Shown here: positions 11,425-22,516 of the stretch, piece by piece | Layout of the letters: each line of letters starts with the position of its first letter | How positions within the stretch are numbered: position 1 is the first letter of the stretch | Assembly: GCF_015706575.1 (NCBI RefSeq) | Contig: NW_024037059.1 | Coordinates: 13,987,730 to 14,051,729, forward strand | Direction: 5' to 3' | DNA from: Patiria miniata | Taxonomy: Eukaryota; Echinodermata; Asteroidea; Valvatida; Asterinidae | Length of the DNA stretch: 64,000 nucleotides | Notes under the pieces: model-generated | What the model was told of the DNA's origin: nothing | Database searches by the model: none | Seen by the model: the letters and a program-made list of their open reading frames with translations, nothing else | Made by a program: the position numbers and the translations under genes

Positions 11425-13960
11425 TGAATATGCATGAGGTCAAAGGTGAACACGACTGATGTTAATGGTTACTCTACGACAAAATACAGTGTACTACTGT
11501 TTTATGTTATATGCTGCTTTGGTACTTCGGAACAAAATTGTCTTTTGCAAATCATTACAGGGTTTTGTTTGACGAAATTTTAACATTTTGTTTTTCACAG
11601 AGACTTTTGGGAAAAAGAATATTAGATTTTCAGACCTTTTCAGCATTTAGTAAAATTGTCAGCATCTGGATTACAAGGGTTTTAGTTTGCTACTTGTCAT
11701 TAAAGGAAAACTTTTAAGTGCATATATATATTGTAACACTACGCAGAGTCCACAAAAGAAGTAACTTAAACCAAGTTGTGTATCTTATTAAATATTTATA
11801 TTCAAGTATTTATCATTCAGACAGCTGCTTGTATAACATATGCTGCCTAAATGAATAGTTTCTCCATTATTTGAATAATACATTGAGGTAACATTGTACC
11901 GTGGTTACATTGAAACCATCCAAATATATTTTGAGAATATATTAATCTTCCCTAAGTAGTCTTCCCGATAGTCTTCCCAAGTGTACAAGTTAACTAGTTT
12001 AATCCAGTTTATGGCTGAAGCTAAATAAGTTCAGTGCTTTACATTGTTCCCATTTAATCCGGTTTAATATTTTTAACGGGATTAAGTTCAGTGTACACCA
12101 GTTGGTTAAATTAGATTTTTATGTCATGAACTGGGTTAACTTTGTCAGAGGCATTCCTTACTAGTTGAGTCAGTTACTAATCCAAAGTTTTAATTGAAAC
12201 CCTGTTGAGCATTCCTTAAGATATTTCCTATTTATTTTCAAAAAACAGAAATAGTTTTGATAGATATAAGTGACATAAACCAGAGAACGGGAGACAAATT
12301 TCCAGATCAAAAAAAGTCCATGTTCCGTTTTTTGGAATTAGATTTTCGCAGTAAACATCGGCATTACCTTTTCTACAATACAAAAGTGTCAAATTGTAAT
12401 GTTTTCATACTTAGCATTTTAAGATACATTGTAAAATGAATGAATGTCATCATTTCTTGAACAGTAGATGTAAGATGATATAGATGTATGAAAATGGTGT
12501 AACTATTTGGTGGTTGTACTCTTACATATATCTGTGCTGTACAAAGACATTTGTATGTTTCATGTACAACAAATTAGCATAGGCAACTATAACAAAATGA
12601 ATTTGAAGTAACAGTTAACATTTATAGCATTTTCTGGTGTTGAAAACATTGCTCAATAGTGCAATCTGTGTCGGAAGCATTAACACACAGGGTATAAGTT
12701 GTGTATTTTTTATATATTTTTCTCCAACTCCAACTCAAGGTAAACAAGTAAACAGTAAACCAGAATTCTATTTGATTTTTTTCGTAGATTGTTCAATGCA
12801 ATTGCTGCATTCGCCGTCACAACTCTGTTACTTATCTTATGTTCAAACCCACCTCCAAAATACGATTGTATTATTAAGAAATGTGGTTTTGTTTTTGTTT
12901 TTTGGAAGAAACACCTTTGATACAAGAACGTGGATATTTTAAAAGTCTTATTAAGTTCAAATGTCAATGTTTATGTAAATGCATGTTCTCTCTACTTATA
13001 ATTTATTTGCAAGTTATTTTCACGTACTCTATCAATCTGCATACAACTCAATGCAACATTATCTTGGCTGTTTGTTCATTAAGATATTGGTTCGTTACTT
13101 CGTTCCAACTATTATTTTGTTCTTCTGTATTTACCGTTTTAAGCCATATAGCATTGCCAAAGTGATATTGTTTTGATATAGCTATTGTATTTGTTATTAT
13201 ATATTTGTACACATATTCACCTATTTAGACTTGAATAACGCGGTTATGTTTAACCCAGAAATTGACTTCGGACTATAAAATGGCCTAAATAGGGGAACTT
13301 AATTTCATTTTTTTTAAATTGGATCACGCTATTACAAAGAACATGTACATTTAATACAACAGGAATGGTTTTGCAGATAGGATTTGTGGTATTCTGTTGA
13401 GTCAGGTTCTTGGAAGTTTTGTTTTGACGAGTTTTGCCTAAAAAGTCATTTCTACGTTTTGTATCATCATTTCAGCGGAGAATACCAAATTGCTTTTGAA
13501 TATTTCATACATTATATTATTATTCACCATAATCATTTCTCCAAATCATGAGAAACCCCACCCCCCCCAAAAAAAGATTTTTTTTTTGTCTTGCAGAATG
13601 GAAGTTGTTGCTTAATGTTTCATGATGAAATTAATGTTTCATTACTGACTGAAAGGTAAAAAACTGCAAGTATGTTTTGGTCATGTGTGCGCTATTCAAG
13701 TTGCGGCCGTTAAATAAAGAAAACTGAGAATAAAAGTTGTGCAGTTATGTGATTTTCTAGAGTATTTAAGATGAAGTCCTTTCCCTATTCGTGGATAATC
13801 CCATCCCATTCCAATTTGGAATCGCTCATTTTAACTATCAGCTTTGAAGTTTAGGTTTCAACAAGTAACGAGTTACTATAATAAAACAATAAAAACATGA
13901 TCAAAGTTTAACTTAAGTGAGTGAAGGTCAATAAAAATTACTGCTGCCTAAATAAATGTT
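11425..13960 (+). other. Probable 3' UTR of the kelch gene
   Basis: AT-rich sequence without a supported gene follows the kelch stop codon. Candidate polyadenylation signals (aataaa) occur at 13713-13718, ~13930 and ~13953. Using the first would give a 3' UTR of about 2.3 kb. Short open frames here are not supported by codon structure or family similarity. Confidence 0.5.
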
Positions 13961-14441
13961 ATCTGTATTTACACTGCCAAACCCCTCTGTCTGATTTGTT
14001 TTAGATTAAAATGTAATGGTCAAAGTTTAAATAATTGTAATTTAGGTTCAAGTGTCAAAAAACAAAACTTGTTTCTCCTGAAATGAATGATCTATTTTTT
14101 CACTATCTGGTTATTTTATCGTTCAAAAAAAAGCTTCATTACACCCGTTTGCTATAGGTTCTGTTGAGAAAAACCAATATAGAAAGAAAATGAAACTTTT
14201 AGGGATTTAAGAAATCACCCCTAACTCCCGCAGAAAAAAAACAATTCTTTGCAGGATTCAAATTTAGTTCAACAGAGGGATACAAAAAATATCGTGGATC
14301 ACTTCTTTGTTATGACTATCGCAGAAACAAGTTTACTGATCAAATCGGAAGCATTATTTAACACTCGCACTACGACCCGAGCAGTTTATTTGTTGTCACA
14401 ATTTTAGCACCCAGTTACAAAGTCTACTCATTAAACAGCTT
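13961..14441. other. Intergenic DNA between kelch gene and SLC5A copy 1
   Basis: About 500 bp of AT-rich sequence in which I see no gene, RNA or repeat. It presumably contains the proximal promoter of the SLC5A gene that follows. Confidence 0.5.
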
Positions 14442-14448
14442 TTATAAC
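14441..14448 (+). promoter_or_regulatory. Possible TATA element of SLC5A copy 1
   Basis: tttataac lies ~120 bp upstream of the start codon. The tandem paralogue has a better tatataag at nearly the same distance (22393-22400, start at 22517). Parallel position is the main support. Confidence 0.35.
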
Positions 14449-14561
14449 TCTGTCCCCGTACGGGTTAAGCAAACACAATCCACAACTCATCACATTCGAT
14501 CAGATCACTCATTTCTGGGCCATGGTGTAGACCCAAAACCCCAGTCTACTACAATTCCAAA

Positions 14562-17500
14562 ATGGAGCTGGATTTTGACGATACAACCAACACGTTGCAG
14601 GGATGGGATATAGCCATCATTGTCGTGGTCTTCCTTCTCGTGCTGGCCGTTGGCATTTGGGTGAGAAACAGTTTCCATCGATTTGGTTGATGGTTGATTT
14701 TAAATCATAATTGGAAACTTTAGTAGAAGCTATAGCTAGTTTTAAAGTTAGCAGGTGCGTCAAACATTTGTTTTGTTTATTCCCCCAAACAAAAGTAATG
14801 GGGGGGGGGGTCTTTCAAGACGCTTCACTGACAATAATTATGGTGTCTAGATCCTTACCTTCTAGGTCCAACAAATGTAATGAGCAAAGAGAACATTAAA
14901 TGTTCCCATGTTGCCGTAAACTAAGGTTATTTTATGTAGGCCTACAATCCCGGCCAAAATGGTTGGGACACTTGGAAATAACCTTAGCCTCCAACGGTCA
15001 CCAACTCCCCCGCTAGCTCCCCCGGTCAATGTTGTTCTCTCCAGCAGATGGAACACACACCGCGCAATGAGAGACAAAATTGAGCGGGGGCTGGGGGGTT
15101 GGTGGCCCAGCGAGATTTGGCCAGGATTGTAGGCCTATATTCTTACCTAGGAGTGTCATTAATAATGTCCGTCGCGTTCTGGCTGTCCTGCTTCTTATTG
15201 GTTACATTATTGGTTTCTGAAAAGCAAGGTGCGACAATTACTCCCACAATTAGAAAATGGATCAAAATCCAGGTGTTAGTAATTCTGTCGTTGGTCCTTT
15301 GGTTTTACTGTCTTTTTGATAGTCTGCCTGGGTGTCCAATCGAGGTACAACCAAGGGTTACTTCCTAGCAGGCCGAAGCATGTCCTGGTGGTTGGTAAGT
15401 GTCATAGCCGTTCAATAAATTCCATGAAAATGTTAACCATTTATAACAATCTGAAAATAAAGTTTAATTTTAGTTCATTCACTTTATTAAATGGCAAAAA
15501 AAACCACCATGCCAAATTTGTACAAGATGAACAGACATAGTTTAGCTCATACACGTGACGGCTTTTTTTTTTTCAAAGAAAGCAAATACCGCCCAACCTT
15601 TCAATAATGAAACGGACTTCTCAAATTGTATGGAACGCACATGATTATGAATTGGTTATAATTATTCCAGGTTGGTTTATCGCTGTACGTGAGTAACATA
15701 GGAAGCAGTTCGTTCATTGGCTTAGCGGGGACAGCATCGGTGTCTGGATATGCTGTTATTTCATACGAGTTCCATGTAAGTTCTTCACAAAACTGTCTTT
15801 GTATTAAGAAAGTTATGAATATTCAGTTTGTATCATGTAAACAGCTCAATTCGAGGAGTGAATAATAGTGTGATGTTATTTGCATTCGTTTCTAGTTTGG
15901 CGGAATTATATTAGCATGTTACAATAATTTAATACGATATATAGTCGTGTTCCCTAACGTGGCGCACTTCGAAGCCTACCCGACTTTCCTCGTGTAGTGT
16001 TGCCAAACCTCTTTGTTGACAAACCTCAAATTCATGCAGTAAAACACTAGTACTTTAACCTTATTAATGCTTGCTATTTTACCTCTGTGAACAATTTCAG
16101 TTTCATAAAATTTAATCCGAAATTCAAAAACGGTGGCGTCCGGAAATTGGGCACAATTTGGCGGAGTGTTCCCTAACGTGGCGCACTTGAATAAATCTCA
16201 GAAAATTCCAATTTAACATTTAAGAATTTCTGTAAACTTGATAAATTCTGATAAACATTTATTATCTCTACTGACATGCCTAGCCAGATGTTTGTCAGAA
16301 AATTATTTTCTTATTTTTTGGGGCATTTTTAAAGGGTTCACTTTGCACTTGAAAATAAAATCGGAAAATCACGCCAAAATAAATTTTTCTTCTAACTTTG
16401 TTACGGGTAAATAAACTCGCAATTTATGAAGAGGAGTGTGTAGAACTTGATGAAATTTCACTTTCTTGGAAATTTCAGTTAAAACTTTTGCTCTAGGTTG
16501 GCGCTACAGGCGAAAAATCAAAGTGCGCCACGTTAGGGGCCGCGCCACGTTAGGGTACATCAACAATATTCTTTCAACCAATTGGTTAAATTGTGTTGTT
16601 TTATTACATTTTATGTATTTTTCTTATTTTTCCTCAGGGCCTGTTTTCCTTAATCCTTCTGGGTTTCATCTTTATGCCAGTGTACATTGCAGCCGGTGTA
16701 AGTGAATTTATACGGGATTTGTCTATCGATACTAGTATACTTTGGCATCCTTATTATTTTACTTAATACATGTCTTGCAAGTAATTTAGTAGAATTCAGA
16801 TTACGTACACGAGAGTGACACCAAAATATACTTGAATCTCCACCACCGGCCGTCGCAATCTAACCGAGCCACGGGCTATTAAAAATAAAACTGCAATCTA
16901 AAGTATCTTTGTGTAAAACCTTTCCTTACGAATGTAATTGATAGGTAACTAATGTTTTCTTTATCACTGCAGGTATTCACGATGCCTGAGTACCTCAAGA
17001 AGCGATTTGGAGGCGAGAGGCTCCGGATATTGCTGTCAGTAACGGCAGTTGTACTCATTGTCTTAACCAACATGTCGGTAAGTTATCTGTGGTCGAGTTA
17101 CACTGGACTATGGAAACAAAATATTAGAGACATGAAAGCTACTTGAAATTCAATTATTTATAACCAGGACGAAATCTGGACAAAAATGTACGACGAGGAT
17201 GGGATTCGAACCCACGCGTGCAGAGCACAATGGATTAGCAGTCCATCGCCTTAACCACTCGGCCACCTCGTCTCGTATATGATTTAAATGACGTTTATTT
17301 GATAAAATAACACATTATAGTTGGAAGCATGCAGTTGATTAACTGTTCAATTACTGTACATGTAAAAGTATTTGGATTCCAAAGCATGACTTACTCTTGA
17401 TTCCTACATTTTAAGGAAGTGCATCTTGACGTACTGCTATGCTGATTATAGAAATACCATTGATATTCTTTATACTCAAATTTTGGTCTTTGGAAAAAAA

Positions 17501-20500
17501 AAAGGACTAATTTCCCCCCATTATTTTGTTCCATGCCTGTCACAGTCTGAGATGTACGCGGGTACAATAATCATCCGACAAGCCCTGAACTGGGACCTGT
17601 ATCTATCTATCTGTCTTCTGCTGGCCATGACCGCTGCTTACACGGTAGCTGGTGGGCTAACTGCGGTCATCTATACGGACGCTCTGCAGTCGGTTTTTAT
17701 GATAGGAGGAGCTATCGTCTTGTCGATTATTGGTAAGTTGAAATAAAATGTAAGATAAGGATCCAGATTCCAGTGCCGATGGACAGAAATGTACATAGTG
17801 CAAATAGTCGCCCGATATCGGAACACTATGTGTCCCAAATCCAGTGCCGTTGCATGGGTATACGCTGGGGGCACATTTCTTAATAAGCGTCTTACGATAA
17901 AAGCTCTGCCTTCCACCAATTGTTTCAAATTGACCTTTTACAGCGGTCATCGAGGTTGGAGGATTCGAGAATCTGTACCTGAAATTCATGACGAGTATCC
18001 CGACGCCCACCTTCCTAGCAGGCAACACTTCCTGCGGTATTCCAAGCGAGGAATCCTGGCACATCTTCCGGGATGCAACCACCTCAGACCTACCGTGGCC
18101 CGGCGTGTTGTTCGGTATCTTCCTGCTGTCTGCCTGGTACTTTTGCACCAATCAGGTTGGTGCTACTATAATCAGGTTGTTGACTATAATTTCATTCTAA
18201 GCAGGCCAGGGGCAAATATCTTATCACTGCTTTAACCACAGAAATTTAGTGATTACAGAAAATAGTACACCTGATACCACCTGTGACTAGATTTCAGCTG
18301 AATTAGTTAAGAAAATAAATCGCTGAGCAGTGTCTGCTAAGCAATCTGAGCTTTGGCAAACCGTAAATTGATTATGATCCTTGATGAAACGAACTTGGGT
18401 ATGATCGAAACTTTGTATTCCACAAAAGAAAAACAATGGCGGGAAAAAAAGTAGCTTGCGAAAAATTGAAAGGCAAAATGTTTATGGCGACGAGGATGGG
18501 ATTCGAACCCACGCGTGCAGAGCACAATGGATTAGCAGTCCATCGCCTTAACCACTCGGCCACCTCGTCTGATAGACTTTATTATTTACTCCAGTGAAAA
18601 TGTAATATTTTTTCTTGGCACAGGTGTTGGTGCAGAGGTCGTTATCAGCGAAGAATGTGACTCACTCCAAGGCTGGGACCCTCCTAGCAGCCGTGCTGAA
18701 GCTTCTCCCCATGATTCTTATGATCTATCCTGGCATGATCAGCAGGGCTCTATGGCCAGGTGGGTTCAGAGAAAATGACACAAGAAACAGACGTCATTAA
18801 TTCATAATTTGTTAACACATGGGGTAATTTAGTGGAGTTTGTAAATTGGGATTGAGAGCCACCTCCCCTTCGTGAATCTGGTATATGAATAGGATAATGT
18901 CTACCATGCATTATAAATAACTCTCCTTTAAGAAAAACACAAAGCAGACAGCATTTGTTTTTTTAGAACTCTACCCTCGGTAACGCCAAATATACAAAAT
19001 CGACGCGAAGTCCTTCTTGCTTGTAATAATCATTCATTTTATTACTTACATTTTTAGATTATGTGGCCTGTCAGGACTCCTATACTTGTACCAAGGTTTG
19101 TGGAAACCCCAACGGCTGTTCGGACATCGCTTACATCAGACTTCTACTCAAACTCATGCCAACAGGTCGGTTCGACCGTTTATGTCATTTCTAGTGGTCA
19201 TGTAGGCCTGGCCTTCACAAAATCATATGCCTAATACTGTTTGTATTTATCAAGTTTTGGGTTTAGCCATACACCGTTTTACATTTACACACAGTACGCA
19301 CATACGCCAGCGTGGGGTTTTTTTTCATAATAGCAACAATGAACAATCATGGCGGACAAAACGCAAAGGAATCTTACACCAACTTTTCAGGCCCACTGAA
19401 TTTGTGAACAAGTGAGATAAACTGCAATGTTGGGTGTACAAAATATGGCCCCAAAAATGTCCAAGTTAAAATTTTCAGGAGCTGTAGCCTACGTGTTTTA
19501 AGGACAAATTTGAAAAATGGTTTTGGCAGTAGGCCTATAAAATCATGGACGCTAGAGTGGCGTTCATGACTGCAAGAACACCGTCAGAGAACTCGGCCTT
19601 AATATCTGGACTTTATCCAAGTTTTATAAGACTTTTTGCCTTCCTGTCAGCTTCCTATTTCTTTCTTCGATCCTCAGGTTTAAAGGGCTTAATGATGGCA
19701 GCCATGTTGGCGGCACTAATGAGTTCGCTCACGTCCATTTTCAACAGTGCCAGCTCTATCATTACCATGGACTTGTGGATCAAAGTGCGACCTCTGGCGT
19801 CGGAAATAGAGCTAGTCATTGTTGGCAGGTATTGAGGTACATTACTATAAAAAAAAACAACTTCTGATTCAAAAAAAATTGTCCAATGGTTTAAAGAAAA
19901 CCATTTTGTTTTACATCTCCCATCTCGCAGGTTATGCACCGTAGTCCTAGCCGCCATCAGCATCCTATGGCTCCCTCTGATTCAACTGTTTGGTTCGGGA
20001 CAACTGTTCGTCTACATCCAGTCAATAACTTCCTATCTCTCACCGCCGATACTGGCTGTCTACACGGCAGGAATATTCATTGAGAGGGTCACAGAACCGG
20101 TGAGTGAATCCGACGAACAGGTGGATCCACGCGCGCGCACGCGTTCTTAAAGTCGAGACGAGCGTATTGTGACAACCTCATTGGTCGATGGAACATTCAG
20201 TGCGTGCGTACCACCTGCGCCCGAGCGTGGTTTAACCTCAGGATATGAAAACGCCCAAAATTCTAACAAGCAGTCGAACAACAAACAAATTAACAAACAA
20301 ACAAACCAACCAACTAAACTTAAAGTGCCTCCTAGAAAGTTATCAAAGTAACGAATTGATTCAAACGTTCACTTTTAATCTGAACTGAAGTCATTTTAAC
20401 TTCGTGTTTTTCCATATCAGGGCGCCTTTTATGGTTTACTTCTTGGCGAAGTCATCGGCTGCACTTGGATGGTTCTCGATTTTGTCTTCTTAGCGCCCCC

Positions 20501-21390
20501 TTGCGGTGGGGTGGACGTGCGCCCTCTAGCACTTCAGAAAATACACTACTTGCATTTCGCCATCATGAATTTTACAGCTACGCTGCTGCTTATGGTGTTG
20601 ATCAGTCTGATGACAAAACCCATTCCACCAGAGAAGGTGCGAAATGTGTTAATATTTTTTGAGAGAGTTGAAGTAAATTTAGTTGATAATGGTGTAATGG
20701 TGGTGGTAATGATTGTCATGGTGTAGATAATGCTGATTCGTATGATAATTATGTTGATAAGGGTTTTTGGTAAAGCGTTATTGATAATGGTTTTGATAAT
20801 AATGATGATGATGATGATGATGATGGTATGTTGGGATGCAGATGCAACTGGAATGTGTAAGACATGGCAGTATGAGCCCATAACGAGAAACATCATTTTT
20901 AATACAATCTGGAAGATTTCACAGCATCCATTAAAAACACTCTTCACAGCTCATCAGACTTACTTGGTGGACCAAGAGGAGCAAACTCCCACGAAAGCCG
21001 ATGTCAGAGAAGGAGACCAAAAAAATTTGGAAAGAGAACACAAGAAAAGAGAAAAGGCCGCAGCTAAACAAACTGGTACGAGATAAATGGTGACAGCATT
21101 TTTGTTATGTCAAATTTGAAAACCAGTTATCTTCTATAAAACAATAACCTTCCCCATTTTGTTTTTCCTTGGATTTTGCAGACGAACCGCCGTCTGGAAT
21201 CCGCCGCATCTGGAACTTTGTCTGCGGCATTGAATCGTCGCCTTCGGATGAACCGACACCAGACGAGATCGAGGAGATGGAGAAACGGATGACGTCATTG
21301 GAGGAGGATCCCAAGTTGGCGACTGTGGTCAATGTGGCCTGCATCGTTGTTTGTTTCTTGGGTTTCGTGGCCTTTGGAGCTTTTGCATGA
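14562..21390 (+). CDS. SLC5A-like: Sodium/solute cotransporter, SLC5A (SGLT/SMIT-like), tandem copy 1
   Basis: A plasma-membrane Na+-coupled cotransporter of the solute:sodium symporter family. Exons: 14562-14660, 15323-15394, 15671-15775, 16638-16697, 16973-17077, 17546-17732, 17944-18155, 18624-18759, 19058-19165, 19678-19828, 19931-20099, 20421-20636, 20958-21075, 21182-21390 (648 residues). Family landmarks: TM1 after [140 protein letters not shown] and the C-terminal [12 protein letters not shown] before a last TM. SGLT1 positions N78, E102, Y290, K321 and Q457 appear kept, but H83 reads S and W291 reads F, so the substrate is unknown. Exon 13 needs an acceptor 8 nt downstream of the paralogue's site to keep frame. 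Two antisense tRNA-Ser genes lie in introns 5 and 7. Confidence 0.9.
14936..15137. repeat. ~200 bp MITE with taggcctacaatcc ends
   Basis: The left end taggcctacaatcccggcca and the right end tggccaggattgtaggccta are inverted copies of ~20-25 bp. The centre is non-coding and GC-rich. It lies in intron 1 of SLC5A copy 1. Confidence 0.75.
15952..16555. repeat. TIR element with repeated ccctaacgtggcgc ends
   Basis: ccctaacgtggcgcacttc at the left is matched by inverted gcgccacgttaggg at the right. The motif recurs directly at ~16172 (ccctaacgtggcgcacttg) and inverted at ~16522 (aaagtgcgccacgttagggg). The interior is AT-rich without a transposase frame. It lies in intron 3 of SLC5A copy 1. Subterminal repetition fits a non-autonomous DNA transposon of unassigned superfamily. 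Confidence 0.65.
17191..17272 (-). tRNA. tRNA-Ser-GCT: tRNA-Ser(GCT), intronic and antisense
   Basis: On the minus strand this folds as a complete class II tRNA: acceptor GACGAGG/CCTCGTC with discriminator G, A box TGGCCGAGTGG, anticodon stem ATGGA/TCCAT with loop CTGCTAA (anticodon GCT, + positions 17237-17239), long variable arm GTGCTCTGCAC, and T arm GTGGGTTCGAATCCCAT. A T-run for Pol III termination follows within ~10 nt (minus cattttt). It lies in intron 5 of SLC5A copy 1, opposite to the host gene. It is identical in the mature region to three other copies. Confidence 0.96.
18488..18569 (-). tRNA. tRNA-Ser-GCT: tRNA-Ser(GCT), intronic and antisense
   Basis: Identical in the 82-nt body to the copies at 17191, 24917 and 26849, with the same stems, GCT anticodon and long variable arm. 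A TTTT terminator lies ~15 nt downstream on the minus strand. It sits in intron 7 of SLC5A copy 1, between the WYFCTNQ and VLVQRSL exons. Confidence 0.96.
20118..20236. repeat. Short GC-rich repeat with gttcttaaag core
   Basis: Segments gcacgcgttcttaaag and gtaccacctgcgcccgagcg resemble the block at 55650-55800 (gcacgtgttcttaaagacaa, accatgtacccgagcgcgac). The two are probably relatives of one small element. Here it lies in intron 11 of SLC5A copy 1. Confidence 0.4.
20797..20826. repeat. (GAT)n microsatellite
   Basis: A run of about nine gat/atg triplets within a longer gataat-rich stretch (20680-20830) in intron 12 of SLC5A copy 1. Confidence 0.85.
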
Positions 21391-22392
21391 TATATATTAC
21401 CGGCGACTGATTCAATATTGACTAGTCAGTCTATTTTGTAATAAGAATAAGTTTATATCTGCAACTGTTTATTTGCTTTAAATAAACAGGATTGTTTGAA
21501 ATATTATGTAGGAGATCAAAGACAAGTTCTTTTAGAACATAAAGCAGGACTGTTCTTATCAGAACAAAAACTACTTACCGAAAGTTGATAATAAGCAGGA
21601 CAAGTTCTTTTCAGAACTAACTATCTTCTAAGCAGTATTACTACATGGTGTTACCGCAAACCGAAACGATGCTAATATTATGTAAGCCATTCAGTACATT
21701 AATGTAGGTTATTGCTGACAAGTATCATTGATACGCGAATTTTAATGTTAGCTTTATATCCTGCGAAACAGACCAAAGGCACTATGCGTCAATGCCCTTT
21801 AATAATTTCAGACCACTGTTTTTGCAACGCCGTGATTGGATGGTTTGAACGACTGTATTTTTCACATGATATCAAAAAATATATCCACCATAACAAGGGA
21901 TATTCACTGCACGTATTATTTCCTTATCCTTTTTTTTTAAAAATCGTGTTTTTATTGTGGTTGGAATGTTTGTTAGCTCTACTTCACTACACTGATTTGC
22001 CACAAGTTTGAGAGCTCCAAATATTTCATCTGAGCGACAATCTAATCATAAAGGCTTAGACAAATGTTTGAATGATTCCGTTAAGATAGACGGTAACAGA
22101 TTGTACACTGGCTGGACGGGACAATTTTTTTTGTCGTACGAAATGAAACGCTTACTTGATGATTGTTTTTAATAAATAAAAGTGATTGCTTACAGGAAAA
22201 AAGGTTGCCAAGAGTAAATCAAAGGGAAGTCTTTTCGAAATTACCAGTTACAATGTTTGACGATTTTTTAAACTTGAATTCGTTGTTACAAAAAATGGCG
22301 CACTTGGGACAGTGTAAATATTTACATACATTATGCAACGCTAATGCTTAGATAAACCTATCGCGTTGACCAACCGTATACTTCATGCCAGA
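21391..22392. other. 3' UTR and spacer between the SLC5A copies
   Basis: A polyadenylation signal aataaa at 21481-21486 lies ~90 bp after the stop codon of copy 1. Beyond it the ~900 bp spacer is AT-rich. It contains small inverted blocks around gttcttttagaac and gttcttttcagaac (~21525-21620) but no gene that I can support. Confidence 0.55.
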
Positions 22393-22400
22393 TATATAAG
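22393..22400 (+). promoter_or_regulatory. Putative TATA box of SLC5A copy 2
   Basis: tatataag, ~124 bp upstream of the start codon at 22517, would place initiation near 22425 and give a ~90-nt 5' UTR. This matches the distance of the weaker tttataac in the upstream paralogue. Confidence 0.45.
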
Positions 22401-22516
22401 CCAGTTCAATTGTACTCGAAAATGCAGCAGCATGTTTGATGAACACATCTCTCAAAAGAAAATAAATTTATTCCAAAACAAACTAGCCGGTTACAATAAG
22501 GATTTAAACCTCCATC

